Position numbers and translations under genes: made by a program
The notes under the pieces: generated by a model
What the model saw: only the letters and a program-made list of their open reading frames with translations
Told to the model about the DNA's origin: nothing
Database searches by the model: none
From: Camarhynchus parvulus
Taxonomy: Eukaryota > Chordata > Aves > Passeriformes > Thraupidae
Reading direction: 5' to 3'
DNA: 64,000 nt
Assembly: GCF_901933205.1 (NCBI RefSeq)
Contig: NC_044573.1
Span: 112,527,702-112,591,701, forward strand
Shown: positions 35,454-47,579 of the stretch, piece by piece
Numbering within the stretch: position 1 is the first letter of the stretch
Layout: the number at the start of each line of letters is the position of its first letter

Positions 35454-37541
35454 ATTCCCGTGTCCAGAATCTCCCCGATGCCATTTCCTGCGGGCCAGGT
35501 CTCTCCCAGGGCGTGCTTCCCCCTGTCCCTCAGCAGTCCTGGCAGGACAGGGGCCAGGACCTTGGCCGACATCAAGGCGAGAGCCCAGCAGGCCAAGGCT
35601 CAGAGGGCAGCAGCCGCGGCCGCCGCCGCCTCGGCCGGGGGAGCCGTGCCAGGGCCCGGCCCGGGCGGGGGGAGACCCCCGGGCAGGGCCGGAGACGGGA
35701 GAGACCCCGGCGGAGCCCCCCAAGCCGCAGCTGGAGCGAAGGCGCTGGAACTGGCAGGAACTGGAAGCGGGGGAGGTTCGAGAAGGTTTCTTCCCCATTG
35801 CCCAGGGCCCCGTTCGCAGGTGCAGGGCCAGGCGGAGCCGGGAGCTGCTCGCCATCCTCCTGGAGCACAACTACAGCCAGGAGGGGGCCCCCGCGGCAGC
35901 CCGGCGCTAGGGAACGGTGCCGGGGCCACGCCCGGCCCCGCGGGGGCACGGCCACCCGGCTCCCCGGGCACCCCCAGCGCGGCCCCTCCTGCCCCGGCCC
36001 GGGGGGCTCCGGCGGCCGGGAACGGGACCGGCTGTGACCTTCCCAAAGGCAAATCCCCTTCCCCTCTGGTGTCCCCCCTGCCGCCCACGGGCCCCACAGC
36101 CCAGGCTGGAGCTGTGGGTGCAGCCGTCCCACCCTCCAGCAGCTCCTCGGCAGCAGCCAGCCTTAAATCTGCTCCCCGAGCGAGCTCCAGCATTCCTGCC
36201 AACAACCCTTTGGTCACGCAGCTGCTCCAGGGCAAGAGCGTCCCTCTGGAGCAGATCCTGCCCAAGGCGCTGACCAAAGCAGAAGTGAAAAGTGTCCCGG
36301 TGGCTCCTCAGGAAGAGAAGGGCGCGGCAGCTCCCGGCACCGAGGCGGGGGACAGAGCGTCGGGTGCGCCCCGGCAGCAGCTTGGGAAGATCTTCTGCCA
36401 GAACAGGCCCCTGCCTCACATTGCAAGGACCTTCCCGCTCCCCTCGGGAAAGGAGCCCGGGCCTGAGCAGCACCACGAGGCGCTGAGCAAATCCACCCAG
36501 GAGCAGATCCTGCAGACTCTCATCAAGAGGGTGCAGAGGCAGAACGTGCTGCCCGTCCTTCAGCCCTCGCAGCTGAACCTCCCGCACTCAGGTTTCCCGG
36601 TGGAAAACAGCTCCACCAGCCAGAGATTCATGCTGGGCTTCACGGGCAGGAGGACGTCCAAGCCTGCCATGTCCGGGCACTACCTGCTCAACATCTCCAC
36701 CTACGGCCGCGGCTCGGAGAGTTTGAGGAGAGGCTCGTCCCTGAGCGCCGAGCCCCGCCTGGGGCTGAGCAGCCCCGCCGAGGGCGCCAGGGCAGAGCTC
36801 GGGGAGGGCGAGGACACGGGCGGCCAGGGCAGCAGCAGCAGCAGCGAGGAGGACGCGGATGATGAGAGCTCCGGGGATGAACGGGAGCGCAGCAGCATCA
36901 AAGAGGAGGCACGGGCGGGGCAGGGGGAGAAGGAGCCGGGCTCACACGGCCCTGCAGAGCCCGGCTCCCTGGGGGCCAAGGCTGCCAAGGAGAAGGTGCC
37001 AGCCTTGGATGGCACCGCGCTGGCCCGGGACCTGCTGCAGGCGGCACAGGAGCAGATGGCCCACGCCATGAGGGGCAAGGGCCACGGTGGCACGGAGCTC
37101 TTTGGGCCCCCCACCCCGTCCCCAGACCCGGCACAGCCCCCGCTGCTCCCTGCCCCGCACCCCCCGAAGCTGCCCGGGAACGCCGGGGCGCAGCTGCTGG
37201 GGCCCAGCTACAGCGGCACCATCAACGTCTCCACCTCGCCCGACGTGGGCCAGGGCTCGCTGATGGGCGAGTGCAACCAGCTGGCCAGCTCCATGGGCAA
37301 CGTCATGTCCTTCTCCGTGACCGTCACCACCATCCCCGCCGGGCAGGCCGTGAACTCTGGCGGCCACGGGCAGAGCCTCCCGGTGCAGGCGTTCGCCGAG
37401 GACGGCGCCATGGAGGATCCCCCTTCCAAATGTTACTGCAGGTTGAAAGCCATGATCATGTGCAAGGGCTGCGGCGCCTTCTGCCATGACGACTGCATCG
37501 GCCCCTCCAAGCTCTGCGTCTCCTGCCTCGTGGTGCGGTAA
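35454..37541 (+). CDS. ASXL2: ASXL2 exon 13 (last coding exon) with PHD finger
   Basis: 2,088 nt including the TAA at 37539, 695 residues, phase 0 at entry. It begins [16 protein letters not shown], then [12 protein letters not shown], an Ala run and Gly/Pro-rich disordered sequence. A conserved block near 36180-36290 reads [20 protein letters not shown]. Another near 36600-36710 includes [18 protein letters not shown] and [14 protein letters not shown] Ser/Glu acidic run lies near 36830-36900. The C-terminal PHD finger (37431-37526) shows the Cys4-His-Cys3 spacing, CYC, CKGC, CHDDC and CVSC, and ends LVVR. The PHD is the invariant end of ASXL proteins and is thought to read histone marks. 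Very high GC produces long shadow frames here. There is no frameshift or premature stop. Confidence 0.96.
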   Translation: MPVSRISPMPFPAGQVSPRACFPLSLSSPGRTGARTLADIKARAQQAKAQRAAAAAAAASAGGAVPGPGPGGGRPPGRAGDGRDPGGAPQAAAGAKALELAGTGSGGGSRRFLPHCPGPRSQVQGQAEPGAARHPPGAQLQPGGGPRGSPALGNGAGATPGPAGARPPGSPGTPSAAPPAPARGAPAAGNGTGCDLPKGKSPSPLVSPLPPTGPTAQAGAVGAAVPPSSSSSAAASLKSAPRASSSIPANNPLVTQLLQGKSVPLEQILPKALTKAEVKSVPVAPQEEKGAAAPGTEAGDRASGAPRQQLGKIFCQNRPLPHIARTFPLPSGKEPGPEQHHEALSKSTQEQILQTLIKRVQRQNVLPVLQPSQLNLPHSGFPVENSSTSQRFMLGFTGRRTSKPAMSGHYLLNISTYGRGSESLRRGSSLSAEPRLGLSSPAEGARAELGEGEDTGGQGSSSSSEEDADDESSGDERERSSIKEEARAGQGEKEPGSHGPAEPGSLGAKAAKEKVPALDGTALARDLLQAAQEQMAHAMRGKGHGGTELFGPPTPSPDPAQPPLLPAPHPPKLPGNAGAQLLGPSYSGTINVSTSPDVGQGSLMGECNQLASSMGNVMSFSVTVTTIPAGQAVNSGGHGQSLPVQAFAEDGAMEDPPSKCYCRLKAMIMCKGCGAFCHDDCIGPSKLCVSCLVVR

Positions 37542-38209
37542 CAGGGAGCAGCACGGCTTCCTCCGGGGGCTGCCGTCGGGAGAATCTTGGGAAGAAACAG
37601 GAATTTTACTGCCTTGCACAAGAGACACGTTACTGAATCAGGAATCCAGAGTTAGAGTCCTTCTTTCATTAACGAAAGAGCACCTTCTTGTACAGGGAGT
37701 CGAAATCGCGCTCGACTACGTGAATTGTGACAAGAGTTTGCACTTAAGGAATTATGTAAATATGCCACGTTATTTTGTTTAAAGATATTTTTTCAATCTT
37801 TTAGGAGATATAGTGTTTGACTTGTACTGCAGTTCCAGTAACCCCAGCCTGCTCTGAGCACATTTGCTCTCCCTGGGGACATCCAGCCCACAGCCCATTG
37901 TTGGTTTTCTCCTGGCAGAGGGAATGGGATAATCCGAGTCCAGCCTGAGCAGGCTGCCTTGGCTGCTCCCAGTTCAGATCCCTGGGAACTGGGAGGCAGC
38001 CCTGATGCTTTTCCCTCCGTTCCAGAGGCCCCTGGGCTGTGCAGTGCAGGCTGGTGTTCCTGGTTTGCAGATCCCCCTTTCCCAGTGTCCCAGGTAAAGG
38101 ATCCCAGGTGTCCAGGTGTGCTGCTGCTGGAGCTGCAGGGAGCTGGGCTGGCCATGGCAGTGACCAGAGCACCTCAGGCCTGGGGCTGTGGGGTCACACA
38201 GCTGTGCCT

Positions 38210-39040
38210 GGCCAGGCAGGAACCTGCTCTCCTGGGCATTCCTGGGGCTGGCAGGAACCTGCTCTCCTGGGCATTCCCAGGCATGGCAGGAACCTGCTCT
38301 CCTGGGCATTCCCAGGGCTGGCAGGAACCTGCTCTCCTGGGCATTCCTGGCGCAGGAACCCCCTTCTGGGCATGGGCGGCAGGAACCTGCTCTCCTGGGC
38401 ATTCCTGGGGCTGGCAGGAACCTGCTCTCCTGGGCATTCCCAGACATGGCAGGAACCTGCTCTCCTGGGCATTCCTGGGGCTGGCAGGAACCTGCTCTCC
38501 TGGGCATTCCCAGGGCTGGCAGGAACCTGCTCTCCTGGGCATTCCCAGGCATGGCAGGAACCTGCTCTCCTGGGCATTCCCAGGGCTGGCAGGAACCTGC
38601 TCTCCTGGGCATTCCTAGGGCTGGCAGGAACCTGCTCTCCTGGGCATTCCCAGACATGGCAGGAACCTGCTCTCCTGGGCATTCCCAGGGCTGGCAGGAA
38701 CCTGCTCTCCTGGGCATTCCCAGAACTGGCAGGAACCTGCTCTCCTGGGCATTCCCAGACATGGCAGGAACCTGCTCTCCTGGGCATTCCCAGGGCTGGC
38801 AGGAACCTGCTCTCCTGGGCATTCCCAGACATGGCAGGAACCTGCTCTCCTGGGCATTCCTGGGGCTGGCAGGAACCTGCTCTCCTGGGATTCCCGGGCT
38901 GGCAGGAACCTGCTCTCCTGGGCATTCCCAGACATGGCAGGAATCTGCTCTCCTGGGCATTCCCAGACATGGCAGGAACCTGCTCTCCTGGGCATTCCCA
39001 GAGCTGGCAGGAACCTGCTCTCCTGGGCATTCCCAGGAGC
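38210..39040. repeat. Minisatellite, ~35-bp unit, ~23 copies, in the putative ASXL2 3' UTR
   Basis: Unit GGCAGGAACCTGCTCTCCTG plus GGCATTCCCAGGGCT, with CAGACAT and CTGGGGCT variants. All six frames have long open stretches here (up to 410 codons) with no gene character. Confidence 0.96.
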
Positions 39041-39799
39041 TGGAACTGCCATCCCATGGCCCAGAGCCAGCTGCTCTTGGGGCACAGGGGCAGGTGATGG
39101 GCACAGAGTGTCACCCTGGGTCCTGCCATGCTCTGGGAAGAGTTTTGTTCTCGTCCAAACACCCCCATGGTCAGACATCTCCAGTTTCTATCCAAGGTTT
39201 TGTATTTCCTGGGTGTAGGGGAAGGCACTTGAGTGTCTGCCTGGGCCTCCTTGGGTGGCTCTTTGTGTTTGAAATACCAAATTGGGCTGAGCTCAGCTCA
39301 GCTGGGGCCCAGCTGAGGGAGGGGTGCTGGGCAGCCCCTCAGGGCCGACTGGGGACATGCTGGTGGCACCTGTGCTCCCTGACAGTTCCTGGGTTCCCTC
39401 ACTTGCACTGGGGGAAATGAAAGCACAGGCCCCGTGTTCCTGGGAGCTGGGGGTGCTGGTGGAGCACACATCACCCAGGGCTGTTCCCCTCCCGGGGCGG
39501 GTGGGGGCCTTGCTGCATCCTGGTCAGGGAACAGAGCTATGTATGTTTTTGATGGAAAAGCACTGAATTCACTTTTAATCCAAAGGCCTTTTTAAGCTGA
39601 AGCAATATTCCCCCAGCAGTGGGGCAGCTGAGTGGTGCACGGGGTGCTCAGCCTTCCCTTCCCCTCTCCTTTGTACTACTGCTCCCCTCCCCTTCTCCCC
39701 GGGAGCCTGGCACTGGTGCTGAGGAGCACAAATAATTCCTGGGTGGTTTTCCAAGGAACAGGAGGTGCCTGAGGCTGCCAGAGCTCCAGGAGCCTTTGG

Positions 39800-40640
39800 A
39801 CAAGGCTCTCAGGCACAGGTGGGATTGCTGGGGTGTTTGACGAGGCTCTCAGGCACAGGGTGGGAATGTTGGGGTGTTTGACGAGGCTCTCAGGCACAGG
39901 GTGGGAATGTTGGGGTGTTTGATGAGGCTCTCAGGCACAGGTGGGAATGTTGGGGTGTTTGATGAGGCTCTCAGGCACAGGGTGGGAATGTTGGGGTGTT
40001 TGACGAGGCTCTCAGGCACAGGTGGGATTGCTGGGGTGTTTGATGAGGCTCTCAGGCACAGGGTGGGATTGCTGGGGTGTTTGACGAGGCTCTCAGGCAC
40101 AGGTGGATTGCTGGGGTGTTTGACGAGGTCTCAGCACAGGTGGGAATGTTGGGGTGTTTGATGAGGCTCTCAGGCACAGGTGGGAATGTTGGGGTGTTTG
40201 ACGAGGCTCTCAGGCACAGGGTGGGAATGTTGGGGTGTTTGACGAGGCTCTCAGGCACAGGGTGGGATTGCTGGGGTGTTTGACGAGGCTCTCAGGCACA
40301 GGGTGGGAATGTTGGGGTGTTTGATGAGGCTCTCAGGCACAGGGGGATTGTGGGGTGTTTGATGTCTCAGGCACAGGTGAATGTTGGGGTGTTTGAAGGC
40401 TCTCAGGCACAGGGTGGGAATGTTGGGTGTTTGGTGAGGCTCTCAGGCACAGGTGGGATTGCTGGGGTGTTTGATGAGGTCTCAGGCACAGGGTGGGATT
40501 GTTGGGGTGTTTGACGAGGCTCTCAGGCACAGGGTGGGAATGTTGGGGTGTTTGGTGAGGCTCTCAGGCACAGGGTGGGATTGCTGGGGTGTTTGATGAG
40601 GCTCTCAGGCACAGGGTGGGATTGCTGGGGTGTCCGTGCA
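39800..40640. repeat. Minisatellite, ~41-bp unit, ~20 copies, grown from a CR1 3' end
   Basis: Unit GGGTGGGAATGTTGGGGTGT plus TTGACGAGGCTCTCAGGCACA. The last copy passes straight into GGGGTGTCCGTGCAGGGTCA, which begins the adjoining CR1 tail. Confidence 0.94.
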
Positions 40641-40715
40641 GGGTCAGGAGTTGGACTGGATGGTCCCTGTGGGTCCATTCCAGCACAGGATATCCCATGG
40701 CTCTGTGATTTAGTT
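40641..40715 (+). mobile_element. CR1 3'-terminal remnant
   Basis: AGGAGTTGGACTGGATGGTC followed by GGTCCATTCCAGCACAGGAT and ATGGCTCTGTGATT matches the end of CR1 elements as I recall them. Confidence 0.65.
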
Positions 40716-42510
40716 GGTGATGACAAGGAAAAGGGAGTTGCAGACTGGATCCTGTGGCAGCAGGAGCGTTTCCCTCCCTGCCTCTGGAGCAGCAGGAGCT
40801 GCAGCATCACCTGCTCTGGGCTCTGGCAGCTGAAATTCACTGCAGAGCATTGACCCCCACTGACTGACGTGATTCCACATTGCTGCTCAGGATCCCGTGG
40901 TGAGGAGCATTTTAGGGATTAGAAATTAACTCGATTTTTTAAAATCCAAAGCATTGCACAAAATTGTCCCCACAAGCATCTCCCACCCATGGTGGTGGTG
41001 GGGGTAGCCCAAGAACCCCTGGCCTGTGCCACCTTCCTGCCACTGCCCACTTGCAGCTCTTGCTTGGAAGAGGAAATCCTGCATTTTTGTTATGCTGGGG
41101 AGGGAGGAGGCAGTGTGGGCTGGTGTGGAGCTGAGAGCAGCGTCTGTCCGCTCCTCCCTCCGTAGTCCTGGACAGACACTTCCATTCCTGGCTGGGACAG
41201 CCCAGGAGAGGCCAACGTGCAGCTGACAGAGTCATTCTCAGAGCAGACCGAGAGATTTCTCTGCACACTTGGGTCAGTTCTGGTCTCTCCCTGGCTCCTC
41301 TCAGGCTGATTTTCCAGGCTGCTGGAGAGGGGGAAGCAGAGGATGAGGAAGGAGCTGTGACCCTGAGCTCTCACAGGCGTTCAGCCGCTGCAGCTGCCAC
41401 TGGAAAGGCTCTTCAGAGCTGCCCTGGCACTTCCCAAACCATCCGTGCCCAGCTGGTTCCTCCTGCTGGATTTCCCTGCTGCCCTTGCTGGGCGTGGGTT
41501 TGCTGTGCCCGTTCTGGCAGTGCAGGGGGTGCCATTGCCAGAGCCATCCCATGGGAATGTGCCCATCTGGCTGTGCCATCCCGGAGGGGCTGGCTGGGGA
41601 CATCCCAGCGTGGGACACTCAGTGACACAGGACATGGAGGTGGCCCCAGGCTGGCGCTGGCCAGGGCAGGATGGTGCTGGTGGCTCGGGAGTTTCCACCT
41701 GTCAGTGCCTTAGTTCCATTTCATGGATCAACACTTAGCTTGGGCTGCTTTTCTTCCGTTTCTTTTTAAGGAAATCGATTTTCTCAGTGCCCATTGAGGT
41801 CTGAGCACGCTCCTGGTGCAGCCTGGGGGAGCATCTCTGAGGGTGAGCACAGGGCACGGGGTGTGAGGAGATCGTTTGGGATAAGGGGCTGGGTGTAATA
41901 ATCCCTGGAATAGGGACAGAGCCCGGGAAGTTTTGTGTGCTGCAGCTGGGTGTGGGGTGATGGCTTTCAGAAGGGGAATTCTGTGGGATTCCTGGGGTGG
42001 GACCAGCCTGTCCCACTGCTGAGGCTCCTTGCCATCCACAGGAAATGCACCTCCACACGGGATTTATAATAAAGGGATGTCATGACAGAGTTTAAACCAT
42101 TAGACTTGGGTCCCCAGGAATGAATTTATTGGCACTGCAGGGAATGGTGGCATCAAAAATCCAGGATTTCCAAAGCCTGATGTCAGAGTGTTTGTGGCAG
42201 GGAAAGGAACCTGACGAGGGAGGAGGTTTCAGTTTCCCTTTTCAGGACACAGAACTGGAATTAGAGCCTGCCCAATGCCCCAAACCCCTCGGACAGGCTG
42301 TGGCACAGGAGGTGCCAGCACGGCTCTGGGGGTTCAGGTTTTGAGCCAGGTGGGCAGCAAGGGAAGGAATTTGGTGTGGAATTTTACTTTCCCTCCAGGA
42401 ATTTACAGGAAGGAGGAGGTTCCAAGCAGTTGCACTGGTTGGGGAGCTGGAATTTTATTTTTTTCTTGGTTGCACAAAACAGCTGCTGGAGCAGCAGTTC
42501 CTGGTCAGGT
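40716..42510. other. Non-repetitive sequence within the putative 3' UTR
   Basis: No tandem array and no protein that I recognise. Open frames up to about 120 codons overlap in several frames without splice or codon signals. Confidence 0.4.
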
Positions 42511-42514
42511 TGTT

Positions 42515-42790
42515 ACTGGGAGGGACCCTTCGGGAGGGACTTTCAGGAGGGATCCTTGGGAGGGATTCTTGGGAGGGACCTTCAGGATGGATCCTCAGGA
42601 TGAATCCTCAGAAGGGATCTTCAGGAGGGATCCCTCAGGAGGGATCCTCAGAAGGGATCTTCAGGAGGAATTCTTCAGGAAGGATCCTCAGGAGGGTTCT
42701 TCAGGAGGGTTCCTCAGGAGGGATCTCAGGATGGACTCTCAGGAGGGCCCTTCCAGGAGGGTTCCTCGGGAGGGACCCTCAGCGGGGAGG
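42515..42790. repeat. Minisatellite, ~14-15 bp unit
   Basis: Copies of GGATCCTCAGGAGG and GGATCTTCAGGAGG, about 18 in total. Confidence 0.92.
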
Positions 42791-43602
42791 CAGCCAAGGC
42801 CATCGGGAGCGGCTCTGGGGTTCCTGCCCTCCGGGCAGGCTCCGTGCGATGGTCCCTGAGGCCCGCGGCAGGTGCGGAGAGCGGGGCCGGGCTGGGGTTT
42901 CCCACAGCGGGAATGTGGGAGGCGGCGGGGCCGTGGCAGCATCGCTTTGCTGATTGATTGATTGATTAATTATCGCAGGTAATTGCAGGGGTGGGCAGAG
43001 CTCTGCTGCCGCCCTGTGACACGGGGACAGGGGACAGGGGACAGGGGACAGGAGCTGGTGCCGGGAGGGAGCGGCCCTGGGTGGTTTTTAACGCTGACGT
43101 TTGCTGCACGTGCAGAGCGAGTCGGGGAGCTTACAGTAATATATTTTAAATGATATATAATATTTTAGTATCCGAAAGGAGCAGGCAAAGGAGGGGTTCT
43201 GAGTGGTGACAGGGTACCGGGGCACTTCCTCGGCCAGGCCAGCGGGGTTACTGCAGCGCAACTGAAAAGGCTCCGTTCCTGCCGTTAATGCAATAAAAAC
43301 GGGAATTCTCACAAAGAAGCAATCCAATACTGTTTCCCAGAGGCTTTTCCTGTGTGGACAACAGGCCTGTAAACATAGTTCCAAAAATCCCAAACCTTTG
43401 TCTTTTGCCTTTTTAAAAGGGACTTCGATTGGGCTTGAGGGTCTGTACAGCAAAATCGAGGTGACACCATTTGAAAATGTATTTTTACACAAATAATATA
43501 GAAAAAAAAATCATATTTTACATAAGAATTTTAAGTATTTGAAATATGTGTATATATATACTGTATGTACTTCGTATATGCTTTATTTTACATTTTCAAT
43601 GT

Positions 43603-43608
43603 ATTAAA
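43603..43608 (+). terminator. ASXL2: Candidate ASXL2 polyadenylation signal ATTAAA
   Basis: ATTAAA in an A/T-rich, non-repetitive stretch, followed within 15-30 bases by GAGCTGGTTGGATCGG, which is G/T-rich as expected downstream of a cleavage site. An alternative is AATAAA at 43292-43297. Confidence 0.4.
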
Positions 43609-43639
43609 AAGTATTTGAGCTGGTTGGATCGGAGATGTA

Positions 43640-46600
43640 ATAATGTTTAAAAGCACAAAAACAAGGAGGGAAAGGAGCCTGGGGGGAGAGCGGGTGGGAG
43701 CTCTGCAGGGAAGCACAAGCCCAGAGCGGAGAGTTTGGGCAAGGCTGTAGCAGTTGCAGAGCCACAAATTGTTCTGTTTTCCTCGTTTCCTGGGATGATC
43801 CAGGAGCTGGAATGGATCCTCCCCACGAGGATGACCGCGCACAGCCAAAGCTGCTGCAGCGCCTGCTCCAAACCAGCCCCGGAGCGCCTGGGTGTGCTCC
43901 GGGGTGGGTGGGGATAAATGGGCGAGTTCTCCACGCCATCATCCAGGTTGGAAAAGAGCTCCCAGCTCACAGAATCCACCCTTTGATTGACCGACACCAC
44001 CCTGTGGGGGATTCAGACACCCAACCTGCACCGGTGCTGTCAAGGGAACTCCAAACAGGGGATTTCTAACTCTGCAGGGCTGTTGGTGCAAATCTGCGTG
44101 GCACTGGAGTGAATCCCGTCGGGAGGGGGCACTGAGAGCAGACACAGCTCCATGTTGGTAGGAAAATGAATCCACAAACACCAGAGGTTCATGTCCAAAA
44201 AGGAGACAGAGGAGTCCTTTTACTTAATTCGAATAAAGGGAGAGGCCATGGGGCATTCCCCTGGGGTCTCTCCAGTTTTTGGAGGACACAGCCTCCTTTT
44301 TATCCCAATTTCCTGGCCATATTTCCCTTCTCTCTTTCCCCATTGGCTGAAGTACTTGAGAGGTACAGACTTCCCAAAATTCCTGATACCAGAGATTTTC
44401 CCTCTAATGTATAACCCTCCCTTTTAATTTTTAATTCTTACTGAATTTAGGGGTTTTCCCCACTGTTTCATCTTTCAATATTCAATTTCATTTATCAGCA
44501 AACCCAAAGTTTATTTGTAAAAGCAAATATCTATTTCCATTCATCAATCAGTGAATCCTTCCCATTGCAGCCCTGCACGGAGAGCTGAGCACAGGGGCTG
44601 TGAAGGGCTGTCCCTGCTGTGCTCAGCTCCCTGTCTGTCCCAATAGGACACCAAATCAATGACACTCACACTGGAACCTCCAAGGTAAAAGAAGGGAAGT
44701 TTATTTCTCGACCTCAATATAAACAGAATTCCAAAAGTGACCCTGGATTGGAGGATGACAGTGCCACCTCTCCAGTGACACCGGTCACACCAACAGTCCA
44801 TCAATTCTCTCCTCCTCCAGAAAGGAATGCAAAACAATCATTATTTATGTGAACAGTGCGTGAGAAACTCCGTTACAAAAATGTAAACATCAGAAGGCTT
44901 AGAGGAACAGGGAGACACCCTGTCCAGAGGGATCCTGCCTTCATCCCAGGCCTCTTCCTCCCAGCTTCCCCCCTCCTGCAAAGCCCTGAGAGGGAACAGC
45001 AGCCTTGGGAGTTGTTTTCTGTTTAATGTGCCTGGGTGAGATAAAATGACCGTGTTGGAGCTGCTGCACTTCCAAACAATTGTTCCTTATTCCAGCGGTG
45101 CTGCTGCATCTCCCAGTTCAAAACTGAACCAAACTGGTCTCCTGTCCCTTTCAGTTCAGGCTTCTCTGATGCTGGTTATGGATTTTTGGGTTGAAATCAG
45201 GAAAGTGCTGGGGGTGTGGATCAAAGGCACCTTTGGGTCACTGAGGTGATTTCTGGGCATTTAAACCAGCCCAGGAGCAATCCATGGGGGACACACATGG
45301 AGATTTACTATTTCTATTTCTATTTCTATTTCTATTTCTATTTCTATTTCTATTTCTATTTCTATTTCTATTTCTATTTCTCCACCTTAGTGTCTCAGAG
45401 GGGGATCCAGGGCTGCTCCCAACAGCCCATTCCCAACCTGGCACTGGAATATCCGCACCAGACAAAATCCTTCCCTGTGGCTCATGTCCTGCCACGGATT
45501 CTGCTCCTCTTCATCCCGCCATGCCCTCTTTGGAAATGAACACAGGATCCTGTAGTTCCTCAGTGTTGGAACCCTGGATGCTGAGAGCTTTGGGCTTTCT
45601 GTGCTGAAAGGCACAGACCCTCTGTGAGCACTGCATTGCCCTGAGGCTGTGGAGAAGCTTCCAGAATTGATTGAGAGCACTGGGATTGTGGATGTGGAGT
45701 TGGGTAGAAGTGTGTGATGTCACAGGGTGGGAAACTTGGAGTTTGGGGTTTTAGAATATGGTAATAAATATGGGGCAAGATGGAGGTTTTAGGGCAGTGA
45801 CTGGTCCTTCTTCACCTTATTCTTCACCTTCTTTTCACCTTCTTCTTCACCTTCTTCTTCCCCTTCTTCCCCGCGGGTTTGGGTGGTGTTGGGTGGGTGG
45901 ACAAAGGAACCAACACCTCGTCACTGGACACATGTGCTCCCCTGTCGTGGTCCATCTTCTGCTCACCAAAACCATCTGGGGCCATGGCTTTGGGTCCTGC
46001 TGAGGCTTTTCAGGGATTTCCTTCTGCCTTCCCCTCACAGGGAACTCCACTTCCCTGGCTTTACAAGCTGTGGGTGTCTGTTAAATTTTCTTTTGGCATA
46101 TTTTAAGGGGAAAAATGTTGGTTTATTACTTAGCCCTAATAAATTCTGCAGTTCCCTCAATTCTTGGAGTCCCAAGACATTTGAGGAGCGTGGAACTGTA
46201 GATTTGGGGGGAGGAAAGAAACAGGAAGAAACCTGTATCAAGTGACAGGAACTTGATTTCCCTTAAAATGGAAGGATTCAGGGAAACAGGTGTGTAACCA
46301 ACTCACCTGATTTCTGACAGGAAAACTCTGAGTGCATTTGGTAAAATCAGCAGCGCTGAGGAACATGCAAGAGCCTGGGATTTCTTTAACCTGAATACAT
46401 TAAAAGTGTCAACAATTCTGTATTTATTATATTCCAATAAGTATGGAAGGGGTTGGAGACCTGCCAGTGGGAATAATCACCCTAGCCCTCAGGTGGCATC
46501 TTGGCAGCATCACTAGACTTTAATTTATTCTTTTTAATCCATGTGACTAATTAATGGCTCTGTCTCGTTGTTCAGTAAGTAAAACCCTTTTTTTTCCTAG

Positions 46601-47285
46601 CCAGGCCGAATTCCCCTGGGAGCCTTGGGAAGAAGGAGGATGGGTGCAGTCACAGAGGAGGGGGAAGCCTGAGCTCCCCGAGTCAGAGGCACAGAGAAAT
46701 AAGCGAGGCCATGGCACCATCTGGTGTTTTTGCAGGTTGCAGCACGTCTCCCTGCAGCCCACGGCAGACGGCTTTTCCAAACGCCGCTTTGGCTGCTGCT
46801 GCCTTTCGGGCGGAAATGCAGCCAGCAGGAATCACCGCCCTCACCTGGTCCCACTGCCACCCGTGCGCTTGGCTCCGGAATTCCGGGACAAATTCGGAAT
46901 TCCGAGCACCGTCATTGGCACAGGCAGCTCGCAACGAGCGTCGCCACAGCAGCAGCTACAGCGGCAATTTCCCCTCTCATTTCCTATTCCTTGCCAGAGC
47001 ATTCCCTGCCGATCGTGCGAACCGGGAGTGGTCCGTCCTCCACAGCAGGAATTCTCCTCCCCTCCTGCAGGCACAGACCGCGCTGTGCAGGAGGAGCTGT
47101 GGCATTTGCAGGGGGACAGAGAGCCTGGAACAGAGCCCGTCCTGCCGGATCCTGCTCAGGAAACAGAGCCGGCATCGGTGCTGCTGCCAGCAAGGCGAGC
47201 AGGGACATCCCCGGTGCCCAGGGAATGCTGTTATCCACAGGCACGGTCACGCCATGGAGCAGGGGATGCCCTCACTGGAAACACA
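43640..47285. other. ASXL2-DTNB intergenic region
   Basis: No gene was recognised. 44150-44870 has the look of an old LTR (TCATGTCCAAAAAGGAGACA and TTCGAATAAAGGGAG), but I could not confirm the family. 45305-45382 is a (TTTCTA)13 run, and 45800-45870 is CTTCTTCAC-rich. An open stretch at 46554-47460 is open in three frames at once and runs into a CR1 copy, so it is not called. Confidence 0.45.
45305..45382. repeat. (TTTCTA)13 hexanucleotide microsatellite
   Basis: Thirteen uninterrupted TATTTC hexamers. The same hexamer occurs at the end of the tract before exon 6 (about 16407-16435). Confidence 0.95.
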
Positions 47286-47289
47286 GCTG

Positions 47290-47575
47290 TGGCTGCCCAC
47301 CCTGCCAGGGCACAATTCCTAATTCTCAAGATCCCATCCATCCCTGCCCTCTGGCAGTGGGAGCCATTCCCTGTGTCTGTCCCTCCAGGCCTTGTCCCCA
47401 GTCCCTCTGCAGCTCTCCTGGAGCCCCTTCAGGCCCTGGCAGTGGCTCTGAGCTCTCCCTGAATCCTTCTCCAGCCTGAACATTCCCAGCTCTCCCAGCC
47501 TGGCTCCATGGCAGAGCAGCTCCAGCCCTGGGAGCTGAGGGGATGGAGCTGAGCAATGGCTGTGGCTGGATGCTG
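47290..47575 (-). mobile_element. CR1-type LINE fragment
   Basis: Reverse copy with CCCACCCTGCCAGGGCACAA, GTCCCTCCAGGCCTTGTCCC and CTCCCAGCCTGGCTCCATGG. Confidence 0.8.
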
Positions 47576-47579
47576 AAGG

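Larger units (their letters stand above)
37542..43625 (+). other. ASXL2: Putative ASXL2 3' UTR
   Basis: After the stop, a non-repetitive A/T-richer stretch (37680-37830, with AATTATGTAAATATGCCACG) looks like ordinary UTR. It is followed by two minisatellites, a CR1 remnant and then a second A/T-rich, non-repetitive stretch (43080-43620). I place the end there because of the ATTAAA at 43603 with G/T-rich sequence just downstream. An AATAAA at 43292 is an alternative. About 6 kb would be in line with the long 3' UTR of mammalian ASXL2. RNA evidence is lacking, so the end is uncertain. Confidence 0.4.

Noticed and set aside
35730..35910. Alternative + frame in exon 13 ending ...[14 protein letters not shown]
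   Set aside because: The GC-rich codons of the real frame leave this one open. The real frame keeps the conserved ELAGTGS and GAQLQ residues, so this is a shadow.
46554..47462. 302-codon frame in the intergenic region with an acceptor-like TTTTTTTTCCTAG near its start
   Set aside because: Open in three frames at once, enters a CR1 copy, and resembles no protein that I know. It could be part of a non-coding transcript but is not supported.
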